Below, piece by piece: positions 7,565 through 15,407 of a DNA stretch of 19,018 nucleotides; the stretch's first letter is position 1; the number at the start of each line of letters is the position of its first letter. Both the position numbers and the translations under genes were made by a program. Location of the stretch: assembly GCA_014534155.1 (NCBI GenBank), contig JACVSB010000008.1, forward strand, positions 1 to 19,018, written 5' to 3'. The stretch comes from Thermoleophilia bacterium. GTDB lineage: Bacteria > Actinomycetota > Thermoleophilia > Gaiellales > Gaiellaceae. The notes below the pieces were generated by a model, which saw only the letters and a program-made list of their open reading frames with translations, had not been told where the DNA came from and searched no databases.

Positions 7565-7600
7565 GGGCGGACCCTAAACCAGTGCCTCCGGCCGCTTCAA
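7565..7600 (-). promoter_or_regulatory. Probable leaderless promoter of the M20 hydrolase gene
   Basis: On the minus strand, TTGAAG (7595-7600) and TAGGGT (7571-7576) are separated by 18 bp, and TAGGGT ends 6 nt before GTG 7564. This is the best two-box promoter seen in the window. Transcription would begin at or beside the start codon, in keeping with the lack of a Shine-Dalgarno site. The 92-bp gap must also hold the promoter of the divergent permease gene, so both may share control. Confidence 0.55.
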
Positions 7601-7646
7601 AATCATCCTGTGCATGTGGTAAACGAAGGGCAACGCGTCAAGCGAG

Positions 7647-7654
7647 AGGAGGGA
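7647..7654 (+). promoter_or_regulatory. Ribosome binding site fixing the TTG start of the NCS1 permease
   Basis: AGGAGGGA lies just upstream of TTG 7657. It is the only strong Shine-Dalgarno sequence in the gap and selects TTG over the upstream in-frame GTG at 7582, which would add 25 residues with no permease character. Confidence 0.7.
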
Positions 7655-7656
7655 CT

Positions 7657-9219
7657 TTGAGAGGCGTCATCGACGAAGCGCGAGTCCACGACCTGAGCAA
7701 GGTCAACCTCGGCGACCTCGCCGTGAAGACGGACGCCGAGGTGGACGAGATCGACCGGCAGGTCTCGGGCTCGCCCTACTTCAACCGCGACCTCGCGCCG
7801 GCGGGCCCGTCGCGGCGGACGTGGAACACGTGGAACATCACGGCCATGTGGATCGGGATGTCGGTCGTGATCACGACCTACACGCTCGCGTCCGGCCTCA
7901 TGGCGAGCGGAATGAACTGGTGGCAGGCCCTGCTCACGATCAGCCTGGGCAACGTCATCGTCCTCATCCCGATGGTGCTGAACGCCCACGCGGGCACCCG
8001 CTACGGAATCCCGTTCCCCGTCTTCGTGCGGGCCTCCTTCGGGATCCGGGGGGCGAACATCGCGGCCATCGCACGCGCCCTGGTCGCGTGCGGCTGGTTC
8101 GGGATCCAGACGTGGCTCGGGGGCCTCGCGCTCGATGCGCTCCTGAACCAGCTCTGGGGCGGGTGGAGCGACCTCGGCTGGCACCGGGGCATCGCCTTTG
8201 CGGTCTTCTGGGTCGTCCAGGTGGCGATCATCCTGCGCGGGATGGAGGCGATCAAGTACCTCGAGTCGTGGGCGGCACCGCTCCTGCTCGCCGGCGGCGC
8301 GGCGATCATGGTCTGGGCGCTCGTCAAGGTGGGCAGCGTCACCGAGCCCTTCTCGAGCGCGAACCAGAGCGAGCTCGTGAGCGCAGGGCCCGGCTTCTGG
8401 ACGCTCTTCTGGCCCGCGCTCGCCGCCAACGTGGGCTACTGGGCGACGCTCAGCCTCAACATCCCTGACTTCACGCGCTTCGCGCAGAGCCAGCGGTCGC
8501 AGTTCATCGGCCAGGCGATCGGCCTTCCGATCACGATGGCGGCGTTCAGCTTCATCGGGATCGCCGTCACGGCCGCCACCGTCGTCCTGTACGGCGAGGC
8601 GCTCTGGAACCCGATCGACCTGATCACGCGGCTCGGAAGCGCCGGCGTCCTCATCCTGGCCATGATCGTGATCGTCGCCGCCCAGGTGACGACGAACATG
8701 GCGGCGAACGTCGTCGCACCCTCGAACGACTTCTCCAACCTGTGGCCCCGGAGGATCTCCTTCCGGACGGGCGGCGTCATCACGGCCGTGATCGGGATCC
8801 TCATGTTCCCGTGGGAGATCTACGAGAACCTGGCCGCGTACATCTTCACGTGGCTCGTCGGGTACGGAAGCCTCCTGGGCGCGATCGCGGGCGTCATGAT
8901 CGTCGACTACTGGGTCATCCGCCGGGAGCGCCTCGACCTGTACGACCTCTACAGCGCCGACCCGCGAGGCCGCTACTGGTACGCGAGCGGGTTCAACTGG
9001 CGCGCGATCGCGGCGGTCCTCGTCGCGGTCGTCCCGGTCATTCCCGGCTTCATCAACGCGGCGACGACCGAGGGCGGCGTCGTCGCCGACCCGAACATCT
9101 TCGACCGCTTCTATACGTACGGTTTCGGGTTCACCTTCCTCGTGGCGAGCGTCCTCTACTTCATCCTCATGCGAGCCACGGCCCCGCGCGCGGAGCCGGC
9201 GCTCGGCCGCGCCACCTAG
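7657..9219 (+). CDS. NCS1-family nucleobase/hydantoin/allantoin permease
   Basis: A 520-residue inner-membrane symporter of the nucleobase:cation symporter-1 family with about twelve helices. Residues 1-55 are a polar N-terminal segment. WFGIQTWLGG at 147-156 keeps the Trp and Gln that contact the substrate in the hydantoin carrier Mhp1. NIPDFTRFAQSQ at 268-279 is a signature of the PucI/Fur-like branch, and TTNMAANVVAPSNDFSNLWP at 345-364 holds the conserved Asn region of helix 8. Substrate is probably uracil, thymine, hydantoin or allantoin; the dihydropyrimidinase gene 80 bp downstream favours a pyrimidine or hydantoin. Translation from TTG is supported by AGGAGGGA; a rare start codon may limit the amount of carrier. 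It heads an operon with hydA and diverges from the M20 hydrolase. Confidence 0.93.
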   Translation: MRGVIDEARVHDLSKVNLGDLAVKTDAEVDEIDRQVSGSPYFNRDLAPAGPSRRTWNTWNITAMWIGMSVVITTYTLASGLMASGMNWWQALLTISLGNVIVLIPMVLNAHAGTRYGIPFPVFVRASFGIRGANIAAIARALVACGWFGIQTWLGGLALDALLNQLWGGWSDLGWHRGIAFAVFWVVQVAIILRGMEAIKYLESWAAPLLLAGGAAIMVWALVKVGSVTEPFSSANQSELVSAGPGFWTLFWPALAANVGYWATLSLNIPDFTRFAQSQRSQFIGQAIGLPITMAAFSFIGIAVTAATVVLYGEALWNPIDLITRLGSAGVLILAMIVIVAAQVTTNMAANVVAPSNDFSNLWPRRISFRTGGVITAVIGILMFPWEIYENLAAYIFTWLVGYGSLLGAIAGVMIVDYWVIRRERLDLYDLYSADPRGRYWYASGFNWRAIAAVLVAVVPVIPGFINAATTEGGVVADPNIFDRFYTYGFGFTFLVASVLYFILMRATAPRAEPALGRAT

Positions 9220-9237
9220 CGGTTCAACCCCTGCAAA

Positions 9238-9275
9238 GACGTGGCCGCCGGAGCGATACTTCCGGCGGCCACGTC
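9238..9275. repeat. Perfect 15-bp inverted repeat between permease and hydantoinase genes
   Basis: GACGTGGCCGCCGGA (9238-9252) and its exact reverse complement TCCGGCGGCCACGTC (9261-9275) enclose the 8-nt loop GCGATACT. It starts 18 nt after the permease stop and ends 24 nt before ATG 9300. No T-run follows. In RNA it would be a very stable hairpin that could attenuate or protect the transcript between the two genes; in DNA it could be an operator. The perfection over 15 bp is seen directly; the function is not known. Confidence 0.75.
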
Positions 9276-9299
9276 GTCGCTCGTGCGGGGAGGAGAAGG

Positions 9300-10715
9300 A
9301 TGTCGGTTTTGATCAAGGGCGGCCGGATCGTCACGGCCGCGGACGACTACGTCGCGGACGTCCTCGTGGACGGCGAGCGGATCTCGACGATCGGGGCGTC
9401 CCTCGACGTCGACGCCGACCGCGTGATCGAGGCCTCGGGGAAGTACGTCCTCCCGGGCTGCGTCGATCCGCACACACACCTCGACATGCCGTTCGGGGGC
9501 ACGGTCACGATCGACGACGTCGAGGCCGGCCAAACCTCGGCCGCCTTCGGCGGAACGACCTGCCACGTCGACTTCGTCATCCAGCCGCGAGGCGAGACGT
9601 TCGCCGCCGCCCTGGAGGAGTGGAAGGCGAAGGCGGACGGCAGGCAGGTGATCGACATGGGCTACCACATGGCCGTCACCGACCTGCGGGAGGGGGGGTC
9701 GCTCGAGGAGCTCGCCTCGCTTCCGGACCAGGGCGTGACCTCCTACAAGCTCTTCATGGCCTACAAGGGCGCGCTCATGGTCGACGACGAGACGCTCTTT
9801 CGCACCATGGAGGTCGCAGCGGAGACGGGCGCGCTCGTCATGGTGCACGCGGAGAACGGCGACGCGATCGACGTGCTCGTCAAGCAGGCGCTCGCGCAGG
9901 GCCACACGGAGCCGCACTGGCATGCGCTCACCCGACCGCCCGAGACCGAGGGCGAAGCGACGAACCGCGCGATCCAGCTCGCGCGCGTTGCCGGCGCCCC
10001 GCTCTACGTCGTCCACGTCTCCTGCGCGGAGGCGGTGGAGCCGATCGCGCTGGCCCGCGAGAAGGGGTGGGACGTCTGGGCCGAGACCTGCACCCAGTAC
10101 CTCTTCGTCGACTACACGTTCCTGGAGCGCCCGAACTTCGAGGGCGCCAAGTTCGTCTACACGCCGCCGCCGCGCGACAAGGCAAACCAGGACGTGCTCT
10201 GGAACGCCGTTCGCACGGACGTCCTCTCGGCGATCTCGACCGACCACTGCGCCTTCCTCTGGGACGGCCAGAAGACGCTGGGGCGCGACGACTTCTCGAA
10301 GATCCCGAACGGAGGGCCGGGGCTCGAGAACCGCCTGCACATGATCCACGAGTTCGGCGTGCGCAGCGGCCGGATCACCCTCAACCGGATGGTCGAGCTC
10401 CTCGCCACGAACCCGGCGAAGCTCTTCGGCCTCTACCCCCGCAAGGGCACGATCGCCGTGGGCTCCGACGGCGACCTCGTCGTCTTCGACCCGGAGAGAA
10501 AGCACGTCATCTCGGCTTCCACGCACCACTCCAAGGTCGACTACAACCTGTTCGAGGGGACCGAGGTGACGGGGACGCCGGAGGTCGTGCTCCTGCGCGG
10601 CCACGTGCTCGTCGAGGACGGGCGGCTCGTCGCCGAGCCTGGCATCGGCCAGTTCGTCCGGCGAGCGCGCTTCGGCGAGCAACTCGCGCCGCTCGGTGCG
10701 GCCGCCTCCGCCTGA
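9300..10715 (+). CDS. hydA: Dihydropyrimidinase / D-hydantoinase
   Basis: Hydrolyses the ring of 5,6-dihydrouracil, dihydrothymine or 5-substituted hydantoins to N-carbamoyl amino acids. The 471-residue amidohydrolase keeps the full binuclear zinc site: HTH at 58-60, carboxylated Lys150 in SYKLFMAYKG, His183 in HAENG, His239 in VVHVS and Asp315 in STDHCAF. Tyr155 is also present. As I recall them, these positions match those of bacterial D-hydantoinases. STDHCAF and DFVIQPRG speak for dihydropyrimidinase rather than allantoinase. ATG 9300 has a strong site, GGGGAGGAG, just upstream. It is second in an operon with the NCS1 permease. The divergent M20 hydrolase would take the product. Whether the natural substrate is a dihydropyrimidine or a hydantoin cannot be read from the sequence. 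Confidence 0.95.
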   Translation: MSVLIKGGRIVTAADDYVADVLVDGERISTIGASLDVDADRVIEASGKYVLPGCVDPHTHLDMPFGGTVTIDDVEAGQTSAAFGGTTCHVDFVIQPRGETFAAALEEWKAKADGRQVIDMGYHMAVTDLREGGSLEELASLPDQGVTSYKLFMAYKGALMVDDETLFRTMEVAAETGALVMVHAENGDAIDVLVKQALAQGHTEPHWHALTRPPETEGEATNRAIQLARVAGAPLYVVHVSCAEAVEPIALAREKGWDVWAETCTQYLFVDYTFLERPNFEGAKFVYTPPPRDKANQDVLWNAVRTDVLSAISTDHCAFLWDGQKTLGRDDFSKIPNGGPGLENRLHMIHEFGVRSGRITLNRMVELLATNPAKLFGLYPRKGTIAVGSDGDLVVFDPERKHVISASTHHSKVDYNLFEGTEVTGTPEVVLLRGHVLVEDGRLVAEPGIGQFVRRARFGEQLAPLGAAASA

Positions 10716-10756
10716 GGCCGGGCCTTCGCCGGACGAGGCGCGTCGGCGGGGGAACG

Positions 10757-13198
10757 CTACGCGGCCACGCCGGGACGGACGAGGCGGGCCGGTGGTCGCA
10801 GGCCGGCTTCCGAGACGTGCGGGTTGACCGGCTCCGCGAGCGGCGGAGCGCGGTAGGAGCGGCGCCGGCGCTCGGGTGCCGGCGTTCCGTACAGTGTCGT
10901 CCGCTGGCGCGGCCCGCGCCCGAGCGCGCGAATCGCGGCCTCCATGCGCTCGGGCGGCATCTCCTGGCCGTGGCCGGCGCCGGCGGCCCGCGAGATCGAC
11001 TCGTTCATGAGCGTTCCGCCCAGGTCGTTCGCGCCCGCTTGCAGCGCCGCCTGCGCCCCGTCGAGGCCGAGCTTCACCCACGAGGCCTGCACGTTCGTGA
11101 TCCAGGGGTGGAGCGCGAGCCTGCCGACCGCGTGCATGAGGAGCGCCTCCCGGAACGTCGGCCCGGGGCGCGCGCCGCCGCGCAGGTAGACGGGCGCCTC
11201 CATGTGGACGAAGGGGAGGGGGACGAACTCCGTGAACCCGCCTGTCCGCCGCTGCTGCTCGCGGAGGGCGAGCAGGTGGCGCGCCCAGCTCCGCGGGCCC
11301 TCGACGGAGCCGAACATGATCGTCGTCGTCGAGCGCAGGCCGACGCGGTGCGCCGCGTCGTGCACCGAGAGCCACTGGGCCGTCGAGACCTTGTCCGGGC
11401 AGATGACGCGCCGGACGTCGTCGTCGAGGATCTCGGCGGCCGTCCCCGGCAGCGAGGCGAGCCCGACGTCCCGCAGCCGTTCGAGGTAAGCGGCGAGCGG
11501 GAGGCCCAACGTGGCGGCGCCTTGCCAGACCTCGAGCGCCGAGAACGCGTGCACGTGCAGGCCGGGGAGCTCGGACTTGAGCGCGCGGCAGACCTCCAGG
11601 TAGTAGTCGCCGGTGAACGCCGGGTGGATCCCGCCCTGCAGGCAGACCTCGACGGCGCCCCGGTCCCAGGCCTCGCGGGCGCGGCGGACGATCTCGTCCA
11701 GGGGCACGAGGTACGGAGCGCCCCGCAGGTTCGCGGCCAGCTTGCCCTTCGAGAAGGCGCAGAAGCCGCAGCGGAAGTAGCAGACGTTTGTGTAGTTGAC
11801 ATTGCGTGTGACGACGTACGAGACCGTGTCGCCGTTCACCTCGCGGCGGAGGGCGTCGGCGGCGAGCAGAACGGAGCGCAGGTCCTTCCCGCGGGCGCCG
11901 AAGAGGCCGGTTACGTCGTCCTCGTCGAGCTCCGTCCCCGCGCGCACCTTCGCCAGGGCGACCCCCACGGCCCTTGACGCCTCCGCCACACTCGCGTGAC
12001 CCACGCGCGCGCCGTTTCGCTTTACGCTCGAGAGCGGGTGGTGGGCCGGGGTGCCCCGCGGGGGCCACCAGCTCGGAGCGGCGCCCGAAGCCCCGGCGGC
12101 CCATCCCTCCTCGCGAGCGAGGCCGGCGGCGTCGGCCCGCCGCCTCACGGCCGGCGCAACGCGCTCGTCCACCCAGCGCTCGAGCTCCTCGACGTAGCGG
12201 GGGTAGACGGGAAGGCGCGGTGTCAGCGTGAGACCGCGCGCCTCGGTCGCCTCTCGCAAACCCTCCACGGCGGGCCAGGGAGCCTCGGGGTTCACGTGGT
12301 CGGCCGTGACGGGGGAGATCCCGCCCCAGTCGTCGATCCCGGCGTCGAGCAGCCGCGGGAACTCGTCGTAGGAGAGGTTGGGCGGAACCTGCACGCTCAC
12401 CTCGCGTGGGAGGACGAGGCGCGCAGCGGCGGCCGTCCAGAGGAGATCCTCGAGCGGCGGCTCCGGGTAGGCGGCCATCTTCGTGCCCGGCTTCGCGCGG
12501 AAGTTCTGCACGATCACCTCCTGCACGTGACCGTGACGCTCGTGCGCCCGCCGGATCGCGTGCAGCGCGTCCAGCCGCTCCGAGCGCGTCTCGCCGATCC
12601 CGATCAGGATTCCCGTTGTGAAGGGAATCGCGAGCTCGCCGGCCGCCTCGAGCGTTTCCAGGCGGCGGGCGGGCAGCTTGTCCGGCGACCCGAAGTGCGG
12701 GCCGCCGCGGGCCGAAAGCCGGTCGGCCACCGTCTCCAGCATGAGGCCCTGCGAGGCCGAGACGCGCCGCAGCGCGGCGAGCTGCGAGCGGGACAGGACT
12801 CCGGGGTTGACGTGGGGGAGGAGCCCCGTCTCCGCGAGCACGAGCTCGCACATCCGCGCCAGGTACTCGATCGTCGTCTCGCACCCCAGCGAGGCGAGCT
12901 CGGCCCGGGCGGCGCGATAGCGGCGCTCGGGCTTGTCGCCGAGGGTGAACAGGGCCTCGTGGCAGCCGGCGGCTGCGCCCGCGCGGGCGATCGCGAGCAC
13001 CTCGTCCGCACGAAGGTACGCGCGCGCCCCGCGCCGCGGCGGGCGGGCGAAGGTGCAGTAGTGGCAGACGTCGCGGCAGAGCTTCGTGAGGGGGATGAAG
13101 ACCTTGGGGGAGTAGGTGACGACGCCCCCGCCCGCCTCGCGCACCGCGCGCGCCTCCGCGAGCAGGGCCTCGAGCGGCGCTGCGAGCACGTCGCTCAC
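10757..13198 (-). CDS. fbiC: FO synthase, fused CofG-CofH (FbiC)
   Basis: Makes FO, the deazaflavin chromophore of coenzyme F420, from tyrosine and 5-amino-6-ribitylamino-uracil. The 813-residue protein joins two radical-SAM enzymes. The N-terminal CofG half has CRDVCHYC (Cys41, Cys45, Cys48) and GILIGIGETRSER near 196-208. The C-terminal CofH half begins near 395 and has CYFRCGFC (Cys473, Cys477, Cys480), LQGGIHP at 520-526 and GGTLMNESISRAAG at 727-740. Both cluster motifs are intact. This fused form is usual in actinobacteria, while archaea keep two genes. The GTG start overlaps the cofC stop in GTGA (13195-13198), so the two are translationally coupled. The 22-residue alanine/proline-rich stretch around 366-388 is probably the linker. 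It converges on hydA with a 41-bp gap. Confidence 0.97.
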   Translation of the reverse strand: MSDVLAAPLEALLAEARAVREAGGGVVTYSPKVFIPLTKLCRDVCHYCTFARPPRRGARAYLRADEVLAIARAGAAAGCHEALFTLGDKPERRYRAARAELASLGCETTIEYLARMCELVLAETGLLPHVNPGVLSRSQLAALRRVSASQGLMLETVADRLSARGGPHFGSPDKLPARRLETLEAAGELAIPFTTGILIGIGETRSERLDALHAIRRAHERHGHVQEVIVQNFRAKPGTKMAAYPEPPLEDLLWTAAAARLVLPREVSVQVPPNLSYDEFPRLLDAGIDDWGGISPVTADHVNPEAPWPAVEGLREATEARGLTLTPRLPVYPRYVEELERWVDERVAPAVRRRADAAGLAREEGWAAGASGAAPSWWPPRGTPAHHPLSSVKRNGARVGHASVAEASRAVGVALAKVRAGTELDEDDVTGLFGARGKDLRSVLLAADALRREVNGDTVSYVVTRNVNYTNVCYFRCGFCAFSKGKLAANLRGAPYLVPLDEIVRRAREAWDRGAVEVCLQGGIHPAFTGDYYLEVCRALKSELPGLHVHAFSALEVWQGAATLGLPLAAYLERLRDVGLASLPGTAAEILDDDVRRVICPDKVSTAQWLSVHDAAHRVGLRSTTTIMFGSVEGPRSWARHLLALREQQRRTGGFTEFVPLPFVHMEAPVYLRGGARPGPTFREALLMHAVGRLALHPWITNVQASWVKLGLDGAQAALQAGANDLGGTLMNESISRAAGAGHGQEMPPERMEAAIRALGRGPRQRTTLYGTPAPERRRRSYRAPPLAEPVNPHVSEAGLRPPARLVRPGVAA

Positions 13199-13758
13199 GC
13201 TGCGACCAGGGTCGCGAGCAGGGCGAGGTCGGCCGCGCGGTCGACGTCGAAGGCGAGCCGGGGATCGTCGACCACGGCCGGCGCGAAGCCTGCCGCTCGC
13301 GCCCGCTCTGCGGTGAGGGCGGCGCTGCCGGGGGCGCCGAAGACGGGCTCGACGGCGTCCGGCCGGCGCAGCGCGAGCGCGTTCAGCCCGCCGTCGCGCG
13401 CCGGCGCGAGCGCGACGGGCCGCGCCGCGCCGGCGAGCCGGTCGAGCGCTTCGGCGCGAACGAGTGGAAGGTCGGCCATGACGACGAGCGCGCCACGCGC
13501 GGCGCGAGCGTCCGCGAGCGCGCGGGCGATCGCCGGGGCGTGTCCGCGGCCGTCGTCGACGAGCGTCTCCTCCTCCGGCGCCAGCTCGGGGTCGGGCGTG
13601 ACCACGAGCGTCGCGTGGACGGCCGAGGCCTCGCGGCACGCGGCGAGCACCGAGGCGAGCATCGCCGCGGCGAGCTCTGCGCGCTGGACGGGCGCGAGCA
13701 GGGGCGCGAGGCGGGTCTTCGCCTGCGCGAGCCCCTTCGCGGGCACGATCGCGAGCAC
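13195..13758 (-). CDS. cofC: CofC/FbiD nucleotidyltransferase (phospholactate or PEP guanylyltransferase)
   Basis: Activates 2-phospholactate, or phosphoenolpyruvate in actinobacteria, with GTP to give the donor used by CofD in F420 assembly. The 187-residue protein is a little short but complete. It has the nucleotide-binding N-terminus IVPAKGLAQAKTRLAP at 4-19, MADLPLV at 94-100 with Asp96, DGGLNAL at 122-128 and the C-terminal FDVDRAADLALL at 170-181. GTG 13758 is chosen because the family begins exactly there and a TATGCT box lies 6 nt upstream; the frame stays open further back without similarity. It leads the cofC-fbiC transcription unit and diverges from cofD. The acceptor (phospholactate, PEP or 3-phosphoglycerate) cannot be told from sequence by eye. 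Confidence 0.93.
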   Translation of the reverse strand: MLAIVPAKGLAQAKTRLAPLLAPVQRAELAAAMLASVLAACREASAVHATLVVTPDPELAPEEETLVDDGRGHAPAIARALADARAARGALVVMADLPLVRAEALDRLAGAARPVALAPARDGGLNALALRRPDAVEPVFGAPGSAALTAERARAAGFAPAVVDDPRLAFDVDRAADLALLATLVAA

Positions 13759-13770
13759 GCGCGGAGCATA
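13759..13770 (-). promoter_or_regulatory. Putative -10 box, leaderless start of cofC
   Basis: On the minus strand TATGCT (13765-13770) is followed by 6 nt and then GTG 13758. There is no Shine-Dalgarno sequence, so a leaderless mRNA is likely. No good -35 was found. Confidence 0.5.
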
Positions 13771-13840
13771 CGAGGGACTGGCGCGGCCGGCGCGCTCCTC
13801 GAGGTCGGCCCCGAGAGCGGATCCGCCACGCTCCGGCAGG

Positions 13841-13852
13841 TAGCGTCGAAGC
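13841..13852 (+). promoter_or_regulatory. Putative -10 box, leaderless start of cofD
   Basis: TAGCGT (13841-13846) fits TAnnnT and lies 6 nt before GTG 13853. No Shine-Dalgarno site is present. Together with the cofC box on the other strand, it makes the 94-bp gap a back-to-back leaderless promoter pair driving both arms of the F420 locus. Confidence 0.45.
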
Positions 13853-14782
13853 GTGGATGCAGTGACCGTCCTCTGCGGCGGGCTCGGCGGCTCGCGGCTC
13901 GTGCACGCGCTCGCAGGCGCGCTCGGGGAGTCCGCGGTGACCGCGGTCGGAAACGTGGGCGACGACGTCGACGTCCTCGGGCTGCACGTTTCCCCCGACC
14001 TGGACACCGTTCTCTACACCCTGGCCGGGCTCCTCGACGAAGCGCGCGGCTGGGGCGTTCGCGAGGAGACGTACGGAGCGCTCGCCATGGCCGGTGAGCT
14101 CGGCGCGGACACGTGGTTCACGCTGGGCGACCGCGACCTTGGCCTCCACCTTGTCCGCACCGAGCTTCTCGCCGCCGGCTTGCCGCTCAGCGCCGTCTGC
14201 GCCCGCCTCGCGCAGGCGCTCGGCGTCGCGGTCCGGCTCCTTCCCGCCTCCGACGATCCCGTCCGCACGGCGGTCATCACTCCCGCCGGGGAGCTTCCCT
14301 TCCAGGACTGGTTCGTGCGGCGCCGTCACGAGGACCCCGTGCTCGCGGTGCGCTTCCGGGGAGCGGAGGAAGCGCGCCCTGCGCCCGGCGTCCTCGAGGC
14401 GATCGCGGACGCGGACCGCATCCTCATCGCTCCCTCGAACCCGTTCGTCTCCGTCGGCCCGATCCTCGCCGTTCCGGGCCTCGTCGACGCCCTCGAGGCG
14501 CGGCGCGAGCGAGTGGCCGCAGTGTCCCCGCTCGTCGGCGGCAAGGCGTTCCGGGGGCCGCTCCCCGCGATGCTGGCCTCGCTCGGCTACGAGCCGAGTT
14601 CGGTGGGCGTCGCCGAGATCTACCAACGGGTGGCCTCGGCGTTCGTCGTCCACCCCGACGACGCCGACCTGGCGCCCGCGATCGAGGCGCTCGGGCTTCG
14701 AGCGCTCGTCGCCCCCATCGTTATGCTCGAACCCGCCGCGCGGGCGGGAGTCGGCCGCGCGCTCTTGGAACGGCTCTCGTGA
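13853..14782 (+). CDS. cofD: 2-phospho-L-lactate transferase (CofD/FbiA)
   Basis: Transfers the phospholactyl or phosphoenolpyruvyl group from the GDP-linked donor made by CofC onto FO, giving F420-0 or dehydro-F420-0. The 309-residue protein has normal length. LCGGLGGSRL at 7-16 is the N-terminal glycine-rich motif, AVGNVGDDVDVLGLHVSPDL at 31-50 and TWFTLGDRDLGLHLVRTELL at 87-106 are the best family blocks, and LIAPSNPFVSVGPILAVPG lies in the second half. All are intact. GTG 13853 is the start, with a TAnnnT box 6 nt before it. Its stop overlaps npdG in GTGA (14779-14782). It opens the plus-strand arm of the F420 locus. Confidence 0.96.
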   Translation: MDAVTVLCGGLGGSRLVHALAGALGESAVTAVGNVGDDVDVLGLHVSPDLDTVLYTLAGLLDEARGWGVREETYGALAMAGELGADTWFTLGDRDLGLHLVRTELLAAGLPLSAVCARLAQALGVAVRLLPASDDPVRTAVITPAGELPFQDWFVRRRHEDPVLAVRFRGAEEARPAPGVLEAIADADRILIAPSNPFVSVGPILAVPGLVDALEARRERVAAVSPLVGGKAFRGPLPAMLASLGYEPSSVGVAEIYQRVASAFVVHPDDADLAPAIEALGLRALVAPIVMLEPAARAGVGRALLERLS

Positions 14783-15369
14783 CGATCGCGATCATCGGCG
14801 GCACTGGCGGCTTCGGCCGTGGGCTGGCCGAGCGGCTGCGCCGCACCGGGGAGCACGTCCTCGTCGGCTCCCGCACCCCGCGCGACGAGATCGTCTCGAA
14901 CCGGGAGGCGGCGGAGCGCGCCGACGTCGTCTTTCTCTCCGTGCCGCCCGAGGGCGTGGACGCGATGGCGCGCGAGCTCGCGGATGTGCTCGCGGGCAAG
15001 GTCGTCGTCAGCGTGGCCAGCCCGGTTGCCTTCCGCGGCGGCCGCCCGACCGCGGAGCCCGGCGAGCGCTCGCTGGCCGAGCTCGTCGCCGAGGCCGCCC
15101 CCGGTGCGCGTGTCGTGGCCGGTTTCCACACGGTCGCCGCGCGCGGCCTCGGGCGCGACTCGCCGCTCGACGAGGACGTGCTCATCTGCGGTGAGGACGA
15201 CGAGGCAAAGCGGGTCGTGGCGCGGATCGCGGAGACGCTCGTCGAGGGCCGGGCCGTCGACACCGGCCCCCTGGAGACCGCTCGCTGGCTCGAGACGCTC
15301 ACGGCGCTGCTCTTGAACATCAACCGCAACTACCGGTCCGAGACGGGCGTCCGGATCACCGGGCTCTAG
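14779..15369 (+). CDS. npdG: F420-dependent NADP reductase (NpdG/Fno family)
   Basis: Passes hydride between reduced F420 and NADP+, linking the F420 pool to NADPH. The 196-residue protein is slightly shorter than the usual 210-225. It begins directly with the NADP-binding Rossmann motif, IAIIGGTGGFGRGLA at 3-17, and continues with VFLSVPPEGVDAM around 55-67, a GFHTVAA block at about 114-120, and a C-terminal stretch ETLTALLLNINRNY that resembles the family's dimer and F420-binding region. GTG 14779 shares four bases with the cofD stop, so it is translationally coupled. Its place between cofD and cofE suggests that cofactor synthesis and its reduction are switched on together. Other NADPH-dependent F420-like reductases of this fold are the only serious alternative. 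Confidence 0.92.
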   Translation: MTIAIIGGTGGFGRGLAERLRRTGEHVLVGSRTPRDEIVSNREAAERADVVFLSVPPEGVDAMARELADVLAGKVVVSVASPVAFRGGRPTAEPGERSLAELVAEAAPGARVVAGFHTVAARGLGRDSPLDEDVLICGEDDEAKRVVARIAETLVEGRAVDTGPLETARWLETLTALLLNINRNYRSETGVRITGL

Positions 15370-15373
15370 GCGG

Positions 15374-15393
15374 TCGCCCTGCTCGTCGGGCGA
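15374..15393. repeat. 6-bp inverted repeat between npdG and cofE
   Basis: TCGCCC (15374-15379) and GGGCGA (15388-15393) pair around an 8-nt loop, in the 38-bp gap between npdG and cofE. There is no T-run. It may be a minor hairpin in the operon mRNA or simply chance in GC-rich DNA. Confidence 0.2.
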
Positions 15394-15407
15394 GCTCGCG
15401 GCCGGGC

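Noticed and set aside
7582..7656. Earlier GTG start for the NCS1 permease
   Set aside because: It would add 25 residues covering the putative promoter region, while TTG 7657 has the only good ribosome binding site.
9300..10715. Allantoinase instead of dihydropyrimidinase
   Set aside because: STDHCAF, DFVIQPRG and the zinc-site numbering fit dihydropyrimidinase/hydantoinase; allantoinase usually shows an SDHSP-type motif.
9216..12884. Minus-strand open frame of 1222 codons crossing hydA and fbiC
   Set aside because: It is out of frame with fbiC and antisense to hydA. Its low-complexity composition is typical of a shadow frame in very GC-rich DNA.
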